NCBI GenBank assembly: GCA_002914805.1
Contig: JXTB01000377.1
Location: 258,263-322,262 of the forward strand
Direction of reading: 5' to 3'
Length of the DNA: 64,000 nucleotides
From: Parasponia andersonii
Lineage: Eukaryota; Streptophyta; Magnoliopsida; Rosales; Cannabaceae
The notes beneath the pieces were generated by a model that saw only the letters and a program-made list of their open reading frames with translations, was not told where the DNA came from and ran no database searches. Position numbers and translations under genes: made by a program. Numbering within the stretch: position 1 is the stretch's first letter; every line of letters begins with the position of its first letter. Below are positions 22,968 to 34,689 of the stretch, piece by piece.

Positions 22968-25035
22968 GCACACAGCGACAGACAAAGAAAAAACTAATGA
23001 TATTTGCAAATGGGAAAAAAAATTCATTTCTTTCTCTGTAAGTCACCCTTTTTGATTTTCTAAGTCTTTATCAAAGTCTTGTTTTTGTTTTTGTTTTTGT
23101 TGTTTTTTTTTTGAATTTTATTTATGGAAAAATAACTTCTTAGTAGTTCAAGGATTTTATACGTTCTATTTTTTTCTGGTCCCTTCTTTAGTTGTTGGTT
23201 GAACATTCTTATTTTATGAGAATAATGGGCAATTTAACTTTTAAATTATCTTTTTTTTTTTTTGTAATTCTTATTATGGTTAAAATTATAATTAAAGTTA
23301 TGAATATACATAATCAAATTATGGATGCATGGATTTAGAATTTTCCTTTGAATTAATATTCATGTTGCAGTACCTACGGTCCAGATAAGAAAATATATAA
23401 GGTAACTATAAAATGGTACAGAAATCTTTAACTTCGAGAATTAGAGGTCAAATTTTTAGTGAAATTTAGGCTCAATACTCGTTGTGTCTTATATTTCACC
23501 AATGCTTGCATTTTCATTTTGATAGTTTCATATCCCTTTTTAGGTATTTATTTCACGTTTGAAATACATGTGATATATATTACAAAATGTATATCTATTT
23601 TTAGGTACTATTTAGTACGTTAAATATAGACCAAGGTACGCATTTTATGTATAAAATAAGGGATATATATTTACATTTATGGAGTCTACTAAGACCCTTA
23701 CAATTAAAAAAAAAAGACTCATCCATAAACAGTTTTAAAACTAACCACTATTCAATTAAAATTACTTAGCTAATACACTATTACCTAACACACCCTAAAC
23801 TACATTTTTCCTTAACAAATCCTAAACTGTTTTTATTATTGCTGCTACATGCAACCCCGCATTACTACTGCCGGTCTTAATCAAGATCCCGAGAGTGCCT
23901 CTGTTCGACTGGCATTGAAAAATTTCAACCGTAATTGAACTTCTTGCTTCAGTCTTATTTTCGACTGGTGGTTCGACTCTAGTTGTAGTCGACTAATTTC
24001 AACTCTTATTGTATATAGTCGGCTGCCTTCTTGACGTCGCCTCCTTTATTTTTGCTATTTTCGACATGGTTTAAAATATTTACTGGAGCTGAGTTGACAG
24101 TATTTTCAAAATTTCAAATTTTTCATTAAATAAAAGTTCTAATTTTATAAATAATATTTAGTTTTAAAAGAGGGTTAAGATTTTCATTAAAAAAAATAAT
24201 GAAGGTCAAGATTGATACCGACCCATAAAATATCTGTATCACACATTTCTCCAAAAATAGCTATAGAAAAGGATATGGATTTATGAAAAATAAACGACTA
24301 GTGTTTATGAAAATATGCTTAAAAAATGGGTACATATGTACTTTTCAGGCTCAAATTCGGTTGTTGATCGTCATACGTTTCTAATATATATGGTTGTAAA
24401 TTTCCACTCATCATTTCTATCCTGGTTTTATTAATTATCAAAAACCAACCAGCGTCATCTTATTATTTATATGACAATCAAACTCCTATTTTGTAAACAT
24501 AGAAAACTTTTAATATGAGTTCTTTGATATGTGTACGTACGTATATATGTTATATAGGAAATTAGTTTCACCAATATTAATGCTAGCAGTGACGGAGCCA
24601 AAAAATTTGTTCAGGGATTATCTAATAAAATTCGTTGAGCTAAACTTAGTTATTTTTTTGGCCACTTTTTGCTCTTTTTTTTAATTCTATTTAACCAAAT
24701 GGAATTATAACATAATATATTCATGAAAACCTAAAAGTTGTAATTTTAAAACACGCTATTCAACATTAACCAACATAGAATTAAATAAAAAAAAAAACAA
24801 GCGAGGTCTGAAGAAAAATTATCTATAAAAAATATGGAAAAAATTAAGTACTTAAAAAATAATATGAGTAAAGTTCATTATTGAATTTTTTTATAAGATA
24901 TACGATTGAAATTTAAAATTACCAAAATTTAGAGGGGGCAAATGAATGGTACATTTGAGGATGGGCATATGCGTCTCGAGCTCAAACTGGATCCATCAAT
25001 GAATGCAAGGGTTTAAGGTTAACTTGTATTTAGTT
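22929..25035. other. Intergenic, microsatellite and repeat debris
   Basis: A (TA)n run at 22929-22960 turns into CACA. Sequence at about 23540-23720 and 24230-24335 resembles parts of MITE family B (GTATTTAT, ATATAGACCA, TTTATGAAAATA) but is too diverged to delimit. No gene is seen. Confidence 0.35.
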
Positions 25036-25240
25036 CATGAAATATAACCCCAATCCCATTTTGGCCGTTATATTTTAATTAAAACATCCAAATTTCAACA
25101 CCCAATTACCTTTTTTGTTATTGTTATCTTCCATTATAAAAGGACGTAAAATATCCATGTCTTGGCCCCCAAATTATAACCAAAATCCTAATTTGGCCCA
25201 TAAATTCTATTGGGGGTATTTCCTCTTAACCTATCAAAAG
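25036..25240. repeat. Repeat, inverted relative to 26975-27200
   Basis: Blocks such as CATTTTGGCC, CACCCAATTACCTTTTTTG, ATCCATGTCTTGGCC, AAATTATAACC and TTTGGCCC(A)TAAATT recur in reverse complement and the same order at 26975-27200. The two may be ends of one element of about 2.2 kb, or two copies of a short repeat. Confidence 0.5.
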
Positions 25241-25329
25241 ATGACATGTGGCCTTTGAAGAACATTTGAAACGACACCAAACTCATTATAACCCGAACAA
25301 CTTAAGGAAGAACAAGTGAATTGATTGTA

Positions 25330-26100
25330 GACAGGGGGGATCCTCTTGTATGTCAAAGGTCTTGGTTCGATGGTTACGGGCTGACCAAGTCTCTAAGCGG
25401 GATGGCCACGTCCTGGTCGGGTGTTATAACCAATATGAATAAATCTAGCTAGTCTTAAAAGAGAGACAATATGGTCAGACTGATAAAGAAGCTAAATCTC
25501 TGAAAGTGAGACCAAGCCTTGGTCGGATGATATACCCTGCTTGGTCATTCTGAGCATGTGCATGAAAATTACTACCAATAATTTACCAGGCATGTTATCT
25601 GACCACTCAGAATGAAAACTCGACCAAGGTCATTCTGAGCATGTGCATGAAAATTACTACCAATAATTTACCAGGCATGTTATCTGACCACTCAGAATGA
25701 AAACTCGACCAAGTAACATAAATAACTTTGTTATCCTAACACACTTACGCCATAGAAGGGATGACACCTACCCAATTACATGCGTTAGTCTGTACAAGTG
25801 GGAATGTAAGATTCTTTTTATCTTGACATAAAAGCATCAACTCTAGTATTTTAGGGACTATGACGCTACTATAAATAATCTCATATCTACTTGAAAGAGA
25901 TAAATTATCACAATTCCCTAAAATCCTATTTGTCTTTGCTCCTCTCTCTCACCACTTTCTAAAAATAAATAATACTATCGTTATTCATCCATTATTCATT
26001 CAGTACTTTATTTAATACACTACTAACATTATTTTGTAGAGAAAATTTTATAGGTACCACACCAGTACCACTATCATCAATTAGTAAAAAATCTATCTAT
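25330..26100 (+). repeat. Possible LTR-like sequence with TATA box
   Basis: A CTATAAATA box at about 25869 is followed by a pyrimidine-rich leader (TTTGCTCCTCTCTCTCACCA) and TATTCATCCATTATTCATTC-like sequence, as in U3/R/U5 of a gypsy LTR. It contains the tandem duplication at 25543-25712. No clear TG...CA ends or second LTR were found, so it may be a solo LTR or an unrelated promoter-bearing repeat. Confidence 0.3.
25543..25712. repeat. Perfect tandem duplication, 85-bp unit
   Basis: Units 25543-25627 and 25628-25712 look identical. Each contains the inverted pair TCATTCTGAG and CTCAGAATGA, so each unit could form a hairpin. Confidence 0.9.
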
Positions 26101-26439
26101 AATCTTATAAAATGCTATACATACCACGTTTATATCAATTCTAGGTTTTGGTTTCCTTCAAAGCCACTTGAAAGTGCATGGTGCGCATTCCTTCATTTAC
26201 TAAAATCCACACTAATATATTCTAACACGGGGTACTCAATATATCGAATTGTCTCATTTTATAACCATTATCTCTTTGTTTTAAAAAATATATGAAAAAG
26301 AGCATTTCTCTGTTATTTAATAAGTTTCATATTTTATTAGTTGACCAAATAGAATAACGTCATCTTTTCAACTTTAATGATAACAAATTTAGTTTAATTT
26401 TTCTTTACTTTACTGAAATATTATAAGTTGGATATATAT

Positions 26440-26479
<40 letters not shown>

Positions 26480-26974
26480 AATATTGGTTTGGATATATAA
26501 GTAATCAGGTATTATTAGACAACTATAAAAAGAAAAGAAAAGTTAGGTAACGTAAAATTTGGAAAGAAGAATAAGTGAAAAAAATGAAAAACAAAACCTT
26601 GAGTATTTTTTTTAATATAAAATTTTAGAAAAGTTTATTTAAATATTGAAAACAACAGTGTTTCTTAATTGTATTAAAACATATGTTGTAAAAACTCACC
26701 AAGTATGATAAGTCCAAGGAAGATCCAACAGTTTTCCGAAACTAAATCATTACCATATATAAGAGAATTATTAAGTTTTGTACAAGAAAAGATTTTGTTA
26801 TTTATCTATAATTCTAAACGAAATAAAATTTTAACACTACCTTATTTTTGTCTTATAAAATACTTCAAATGTCTTTGCTAAAAGAATCATGTGAATGACA
26901 CATATATTTTTTTTTTTGTTGTTTTTTTCTTTTAACAATAGAGTGCCAATACGGATGAAAATCTTTGATGGATC

Positions 26975-27200
26975 AGGTGTTAGGATAAGGACATTGGTTC
27001 TTAAGTTTGGGGCCAAAATGAGATGTTGGTATAATTTAGCGGCCAAGATATAGATGTTTTCTGTCTGTTATAATTGAAGAATTGCAAAAAGGACTTAAAT
27101 AAGACAAAAGAAAAAATTGGGCACCAAAATAATGACCTTTAAAATTTATGTGCCAAAATAGGATTCGAATATAATATGTGTCGCAAACCAATTATAATCT
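26975..27200. repeat. Inverted partner of the 25036-25240 repeat
   Basis: Reverse complement of this stretch gives CTATTTTGGC, GTGCCCAATTTTTTC, ACATCTATATCTTGGCC, AAATTATACC and ATTTTGGCCCC in the same order as the left copy. It is non-coding. Confidence 0.5.
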
Positions 27201-29069
27201 TAGCCCATAGTGCTACATGCATCCTTTGTTTTCTGCCCCCGATCAGCTCCAGTTTCATTAGGAGGTAATTACTATTGCCTGACCAGTTCAAAATTTCAAA
27301 ATTCTAACGTATTTAGTTAGAAAAGAGAAACTAAGTTTGATAAGTTATGACAAAACATAAATTCATAAAAACACTTTGTTGAGAGAGATATAAAGAGAGA
27401 TGATGCGAGACTCTTAAATGTATTGAACATTCTAAGAGGTAAAGTATATTTGAAAGTTCATATGATTTGTTCAATTAATAAGAAATTACAGACCAGTGAA
27501 AACCTAGGGTCGGGGTTAAATGTATGAAATATGTAGAAATATGAACAAGAAAATAAGCAGTGAATTTGTCTGGCAGAATTGTTATTGATTAGGATAAAAT
27601 GTTAGACTTGCAAATGGAGTTTATCCTAGAGATTTTTTTTTTTCCTCTTCCAATCCGATGAAACTCATTACAAACCAAAGGAGGTTTTTTTTTTTTTTTT
27701 TTGTCTTAAATATCCTCAACAAACTTGCACATATAGAGGTGAGCATTAGTTGAATACAATATTCTTTTTCAACAATCAATTGAATCCAATTGAGGTTGAT
27801 TTTTTTTTCTTTGAATATTATCTTGAAAGCACTTGATTATAATAAATTTTGTAAATCTACTCGGGTATCATAAGCATTTATATGTAGAAACTAGATTCTT
27901 TGCAATGTTTGATTGTTGAAACTCTGAAAAGGATACTTGTAAATTCACTTAGAATCATTCATATATTTAATTTGTGGATGATGATAACATATCCATTTAT
28001 ATGTATAAACAAAAATTTTATTGTTCGTTTATCCAAAATCTAGATGTTGATTATATGTACAGTTTAGAATATCTCTAATCCAATCCATTCTAAAACAAAC
28101 TTCCAATTAATAAATACTATTCAATCTGGTTATGAGATCGACAGTATTCATACATATAAGCACTCATTAGGAAATTTTTAGGATGCATGTTAGACTACTA
28201 ATTCTCCCTACAAATATACATATGTATGTATAAATATATATGTATATATATATTTAAAGAAAATGATTTGAAAAAATGACCACGTACACATATTTTATAC
28301 AACATGGCCTCACAGGCTTAAAACTGATAGCTAGGAAGTGGCCAATATTTATATGTCAATTGAGCTTGAAGTTAAATTAAATTAGTTATACTATATATGA
28401 TTAATGCGTGCACAACAAAATTAGAAGCAATTAGTAGTGGTGTAAAATAGACTAATTATCACTAATCAATGTACTGATATTAATAATTTTAGGACTGAGG
28501 ATAAGGCAGTATATAATTCCTGAGGCATATATAAACCAAAATTTACATTATATATAAAAAGAGTTGTGATAGAGTATATATGCTAATTTCTTACAGATTA
28601 TTCCCAAATGACAAGCATGCATGCATGCGAGTAGGCTCCAGATAAACCAGCAAATAAGCCCACAACAGATCGATCACTGGACATATATAGATCAAGTACT
28701 TCTTCCTCAATGATAAAAATAGCAAATCCCATGAGTAGAAAAGAAAGCGACATTCAAATAATCAACACTGAAAACATCAAGATATTCGGTGGTCATAACA
28801 ATTTCCATTGTTTTTATTCTCCAGATGACCCTACAAGAGAAAACAACATATATAAAATATATCAGTTAACTAAAAATGTTAATCAGACAATATTTCGCAA
28901 TTCCTTTCTATTCCAATACAGTTTTTATATATCTATGTGTCCTCTCAATCAATAAAATATATATATATATATATATTGATCAGTCTACCAAAGTTGCAGT
29001 ATACTGCTTTGGCACTAATATTCCTTGTTATAGATGCGAAGGCTATGAAGTAAGATGAAGAGAAAAAAA

Positions 29070-29074
29070 AATAC

Positions 29075-29116
<42 letters not shown>
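29070..29116. repeat. Compound (TA)n(TG)n microsatellite
   Basis: ATATAT repeats switch to GTGTGT repeats, about 46 bases in all. Confidence 0.95.
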
Positions 29117-30084
29117 TGCCATGTAATTCATCGTATTGGAGATTGGTCAATGGTATCGATCATATATCATTAATTGATTTCAATTGAACTGGTCCAAGTT
29201 TTCCAGTCAGTAAGCGAGTAAGTAGCTAGCTAGAATCCTTTTTATAGAAAGGAAAGATATTTATTAGCTTGAACATTAACAACCATGCATGCATATGAGG
29301 CATAATTTCATTCATAAATGTCCTAGTCAATGGCCAGCTACAATTTGAATGCATAAATATTTCAATTATCATCCTAGTGAGAATGGCCAGAGCATTATGC
29401 AGCAATTTAGTACGTACTAATTCTACACAATCTTGTAATAATTTGAAATGTAACTTGCATACAAATTACTAAATAGTAGTGAACTCAGTTAACATGCAAA
29501 ATTTGGATGATTATATATATCAAGACAGAAAAATGTAACTGTACGTTTTAATATAGTTTTTTTAAAAAAATGAATAATACCCGACAAAGAGAAAGAAGCA
29601 TCATGGTGAAACTCAAGCATCCATTTTAATAAGAAGCATCCATTTTAATAAGAAAACTGAATAAGAATTACGTTGTTCAACATATATACATATGCCAATT
29701 GATAGTCATCATTTGGTACGTGGATATATGTACTTTTACATTGGAATTTATTGCTGATATCATAAGTTTTCTATTTGTACTGTATGGCAATACATACCAT
29801 TTAAATTTCTACTGATGCATTTACAGCTAGGTGTCCCCTAATCAAAGTTGGTACTCACGTACATGATCATTATGTCAACATCAAAATCTGCTGAAGATCT
29901 GGAATATCTATGTAATGTGAATTAATTTTGCAAAAGGTTTTGATTAAGGCTGATAAGAGTAGTCAAACTATAACAAGTAGCCTACTTATAGCGGCTTATA
30001 TAATTAGTTTAATTAATTGCAACTCAAATGTTCTGGTATGTTTGAATACAGCGGTATATGTGAGTGAGTCCCTCAAAAAAAGAA

Positions 30085-30087
<3 letters not shown>

Positions 30088-30114
<27 letters not shown>
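30088..30114. repeat. (GA)n microsatellite
   Basis: About 13 uninterrupted GA units. Confidence 0.95.
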
Positions 30115-30118
<4 letters not shown>

Positions 30119-32077
30119 TGATTGGGAATTCTTGTAAGAGTCTTCTCCCTAGCTAATGGATTAGATTGTTCTAGACCATGTGTAACAGCAAACAGAAAAG
30201 ATGTATAGATTATAAGCTAGTATACTTATGCAAGCTCTGGTTTTCTTCCCATACATATATGGATAAAGATTCAATAGTCAATATACACAAGCAGAATTTT
30301 ACAAAACTGAGAACATTGCCTAGATAAATCGATTGATATCTTTCATTAGCAATGACAGTTAATCGAATATAGAAAGAACTACTTGACAACGTATATTTTG
30401 TCTTTATAAAATGAAAGAAAAGCTGGTGGCATTGCTGTAGATTAAACAATAAGTCAGAGTAGAACAACTTCAGCTTTCTTATTTTCAAATAATTATATAT
30501 TTACTACACTGTAGATCAGTTAACCTAGCTAATCCACTAAATAGAAAACATATTGATAACTTATAATCTGGATATAACTAAAAATAATATTCCTTCATAT
30601 ATAAAGATGTAGAGAGCTAGCTAACTAAGTACAGTAACTTAGACGCTAGGGCTCAAATAATTGAAAAGCAAAGTACAAAAGACCATAAACTTCTAAAATG
30701 AGACGTACACAAGGAGCATAAATCTCTCAAAGAATTTGATAGTTATTTGCCCAACAATAAGTTTAATTAGACGTTCCCAAATATATTTAAAGCCCAATAA
30801 AAATGCAAAGCATATATTTGTGATCATAAAAGAACAAATTTACTGCCCCACAAAATCTTGAGTATATATGGATAGGACAACATGCAAATAATATAGAATT
30901 GAACAAGAAAGGAGACATGTTCTAAATTACCCTTGCATATACCTTATCTGCAATAAAGAAACGCTATCAGTAGTACCAAAATAAACTAAATTAATATAAA
31001 TTATATCGCTTTTCTCCTACAAAGAGATTTGGAATATTAATGATGACTTTAGTGAAAGCATACAAAAGCTAAGCATAAACAAGGCTAAAATAATATCAAT
31101 TATAGTAACATTAAACCTTAATTAATCAGTCCTTTATCTCCTTAATCATTTTCCCTTTTAATTTATCTTAACAGAAAAGTGTCTAAAATCTCGCTTGACC
31201 CTCATGGGAGCACACAATCTTCAGAATCTTTGAAGAGACATATTATGGGAAAAAGTTAACATCGAAATAACGAATTTTTAATTAACCAACCCAATCACGT
31301 TGTTGTGATTAACATAATGTACATTATCAATCACTGTTCGGGAGAGAGGGTAGGTGCGTGCGTGTATATACATGGTTGTGAGAGAGAATTGAGAGTACTA
31401 GCTAGCTGTATATATACGTTTGATGTTAGTGCAATTAAACTTTTAGGCTACAATGTATAATATGAGCTTTGAATTCAATGAGTCTGCAAGGTAAGTACAT
31501 AATAAGTTTCTTATTATTTGGGGACAATAATTTCTGAAGAAGTACAATCTCTATCTTAATTAGACTATGTTCTAATCCTCAAAGTGAATTATTGCCAATT
31601 AGGGTTCATGCTATCTTGGAATTGCAGGATGCTACATATATGTTGTTTAATTTAGCATGAAAGGAAAGAGGCACAATTAACCTACATTGGGAATTGATTA
31701 GTTTCGGGTTTCAAGGTCACTTTTGTCTATCCACTTTGACTAGTATGATCAACATATGTATATGTGTGTCTATCCAAATCTTTTTTTCTCTTAATTTCGG
31801 GTTCTAATTACCCTTTTGATCTTTCTTGTTTTATTCTCAATTTTTTTTTTTTAACTCGCTAGCCTGTAATATACACCAATTTAATCAATCACACAGAATT
31901 TATTTCTATCAACAAATCACCACAAATTAGAACTAATTAATTAAATAACTCATGACATATATCGGTTATAATTAGTATATGTGATAATGTAATTAACTAA
32001 GTAAAATAATTAATTAAATTAATTAATTTACCATTAAGAAGAGGACAAAAGGATTGACACTGAAGAAGAGAGTAGTA

Positions 32078-32602
32078 CTAAAACTGCATGCCTCCAGAAG
32101 TTGCTTCGTCGTTCCCTTTGCCCTGATCCGGCTTCTTCTTCTTCTTCTTGTACGGAATCCCCCTAGCCTTAGCTTGGCACTCCCTCACCTCTCTCAAGTA
32201 AACCCTTATTGCACCACTTGCGAAAGGGTTGGCCTCAGGGAAGCCTCCATTCTCTTCGTAGGCGGCCCTCAGGCGGCCGATGAGAGCGTCGAGGCTCCCC
32301 CACGCCTGTCGAAGAGGACAAGTGCAAGGCGCTGGTGGCTCTGGCTGCCCGTAAAACATGCAGCCTTGGAGGTGGACTTTGGTCTTGCCGAACTGATCAA
32401 GGTACCTAAGGAAGTCCAACACATGGTTGCAATTGCACTGGGAGAGTGGGACCGGAGGCCTTTGGTTCTTCAGGTATTGACCAAAAGTGTTCCAGTCTCG
32501 CCTCTTCTGTGACTCGTAGCGGCTTGGAGTTGCCGGTGGCGGCTGATCGCTTGGCGAGCTCGACGATCCTTCTGCGAAACCCTTGCCTCTTTCGCTGGAC
32601 AT
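32078..32602 (-). CDS. ALOG-domain transcription factor, LSH type (LIGHT-DEPENDENT SHORT HYPOCOTYLS-like)
   Basis: A single-exon gene of 174 residues, the usual length for the family. After a Ser/Pro-rich leader, the ALOG (DUF640) domain runs from about residue 25 to 152. It starts [20 protein letters not shown], continues with [20 protein letters not shown] and the zinc-ribbon-like insert [20 protein letters not shown], then [19 protein letters not shown] and [24 protein letters not shown] run at about 152-157 is the conserved nuclear-localisation signal, and a 17-residue variable tail follows. Family members are plant-specific nuclear DNA-binding proteins that act in light-regulated growth, organ boundaries and meristem or inflorescence development. 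The closest match from memory is the LSH10-like group, but the paralog was not settled. The reading frame is intact with no intron, so it is probably active. Confidence 0.95.
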   Translation of the reverse strand: MSSERGKGFAEGSSSSPSDQPPPATPSRYESQKRRDWNTFGQYLKNQRPPVPLSQCNCNHVLDFLRYLDQFGKTKVHLQGCMFYGQPEPPAPCTCPLRQAWGSLDALIGRLRAAYEENGGFPEANPFASGAIRVYLREVRECQAKARGIPYKKKKKKPDQGKGNDEATSGGMQF

Positions 32603-32701
32603 TGCGCGGCCGGCAATGGCATCAATGAATTTCCCTTTGTTTTTTTTTTTTTGGGAGGGATTTTTTTTTTTTGGCTAATTAATATAGTAAGAAAATTGAA
32701 A

Positions 32702-32743
<42 letters not shown>

Positions 32744-32760
32744 GAAAGGAATAGGGAGAT
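32603..32760 (-). promoter_or_regulatory. Probable 5' UTR of the ALOG gene with CT repeat
   Basis: On the gene's strand a (TC)n run (plus 32704-32742) and A-rich tracts (plus 32641-32672) lie 40-140 bases upstream of the start codon. CT repeats are common in plant 5' untranslated regions. Transcription start not seen. Confidence 0.45.
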
Positions 32761-32929
32761 GTGGGGGGACGATGGATCAGTGGAGGAAGCCGGAGATCAA
32801 ATCATGGGCCTATTGAGTAGACATGGCATGGGGCCGAATAAGTTTGCCTTTCTGTACGTTCATCTTTTTTTCTTCATCATCGATCTTTTGTTTATATATG
32901 TTCTCTTTTTTTTTTTGAATTAACTATAC

Positions 32930-34430
32930 GTTTTAATTTTTTTCCCTATTAAGCATACAATAATTGTATGTGCTTTTGTCAACATAAGCCTCCTTTATTC
33001 AACAAAACAATGCCTAACTACCACAATTTAATTTCCTAAATCTGGTGACAAGGAGAGTTACATGCTGATTAATTCAAATATTGAATGGTCACTAAAATTT
33101 TATGTAAAAATTAGTTTTTTAAAAAATGATATTTACTGAATTGGTTGTGCATTAATTACAAAGATCAACGTTGTTTACGTAATCCAATTATTTAATTTTT
33201 GCGATGGAATATAGATGCAAGATTTTGGTGCTCTTCGTTTCTTCTAATTTTCAATAAAAATTACATAAATTGCGACTTTTAGTTAAATTGTACTTGTATA
33301 CAAGAGGACCATTATTGGTAGATGAGCTGCAATTTAATAACTTTTCATCTTTCTAGCTAGTAATATCTGAAAAAAAGGGAAATTAAACTTAATTGACTGA
33401 TAATCTCCACAAGTACACTATTTATAACTCTAATCTTTTGTTTTTATTTTTCCTTGTATTGCTGGTACGTATACGGTATTGCAAAATATGGAGCTTGCTG
33501 AGAGAATTGTTTTCAATATATATCACACTGTTTAAGTTTGACTCCCTAATTATTGAAGTGTGGAGGGGTACATAAACATATGTGCTATATAAATAAGATC
33601 TTAACAAGATTTGGTCCTAGCTTGCTCTAATTTGGCTGTCTATTTCAAAGACACATCTGGAATTTGCAAACCCTAGAATACTATAAATCAGTATATATAT
33701 TTGGTGACCACACCAAGTCTGTTCTTGATCAGCTTATAGTTAGATTTTTAAAGCATTGTAATGACCGCATGTACTGCATAATACGAAGGCGAATTTGTTT
33801 AAATATTGACTAGTTAGTAGGTTAGTTAGAATCCTATACCACATTCTAAAATCCTAAAATTCTAATAGAGTATACTGTAAAGAATGGCCTTAGTTTTGAC
33901 TTTGTAAGATTACACTTTCAGATTTAAAATCTCTTTAAATATCTAACATTTGTATACACATTGACCAAAAAGGTCTCTTATTAAATACAAAGTCTCAATT
34001 GAGAATACCTTAATTACACTTAAAACTTATTGAAAATAAGTTAAAACAAATAGTGTACAAATTACAACAAATAGCATACAAATCACTCAATTTGAACAGC
34101 AGAGATAGAAATATATTTGAAGAGATTTTAAATATAGATCGCTAGATATAATTTTGGACTAGTCTAAACTTAAGGTTTATTATGCAAATTGTCCTTTATT
34201 AAGTTATTTTTCTTTTTCTTTTTCTGTTTGTTCCTTTTTTTTTTTTTTTGCAATTAACTTTTTCAAATTTATGTATGTATTTTATGTAAGAAATGATAGA
34301 CACCAAAAATTTGTACCAGAAACTTATACCAACAGTGATGTAATAACTATTTCGACTACTATCTTATCTTAAAATGTAACCATATAATTAATTAAAGTTT
34401 AGTGATTGAAACGGATATCACATCCGTAGA
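32930..34430. other. Intergenic sequence upstream of the ALOG gene
   Basis: AT-rich with poly(T) tracts such as 34234-34249. No gene or paired repeat was found. Distal regulatory sequence of the ALOG gene could lie here but shows no distinct signal. Confidence 0.4.
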
Positions 34431-34434
34431 TTAA

Positions 34435-34685
34435 AATATTACGATATTTGTCGATATTATCGCGACAATATCCATATTTTGAAGTCTCGACATCAATATA
34501 GGTTGGAAAGATAATTTTTCTCGTGTATCTGTGAAATATTTATAAAATGTCAATAATATCAAAGATATGTCAATATTGAGAAAGTATCGGTAAAAATGAG
34601 CTATATCGAGATATTTATAGATATTGTCACGATAATATCATTGACATTTAGAAATATCGACAGAAATGTCAAATTTTTTTCCTGT
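34435..34685. mobile_element. Foldback repeat rich in ATATCG motifs
   Basis: The left part (GTCGATATTATCGCGACAAT) matches the reverse complement of the right part (AATGATATTATCGTGACAAT at about 34620-34655). Further ATATTG, TCGACA and GTCAATAT words are arranged in opposite directions. It is non-coding and most likely a small foldback or MITE-like repeat. Confidence 0.5.
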
Positions 34686-34689
34686 CTTC

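Larger units (their letters stand above)
27201..32077. other. Long intergenic stretch, no gene seen
   Basis: AT-rich throughout, with no conserved protein. It holds microsatellites: (TA)n at 28957-28976, (TA)n then (TG)n at about 29070-29116, and (GA)n at 30088-30114. It also has a 20-base direct duplication (AAGCATCCATTTTAATAAGA) at 29617-29656. Plant CATGCATG and TAGCTAG motifs are frequent. This lies 3' of the ALOG gene and may include its 3' UTR near 31950-32077. Confidence 0.4.

Noticed and set aside
25340..25440. A possible tRNA-like stretch (GGTCTTGGTTCGATGG, then TTACGGGC)
   Set aside because: The GGTTCGA resembles a T-loop, but I could not pair acceptor, D and anticodon stems around it.
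32054..32512. A 152-residue open frame on plus
   Set aside because: It overlaps the ALOG gene on the opposite strand and has no family resemblance.
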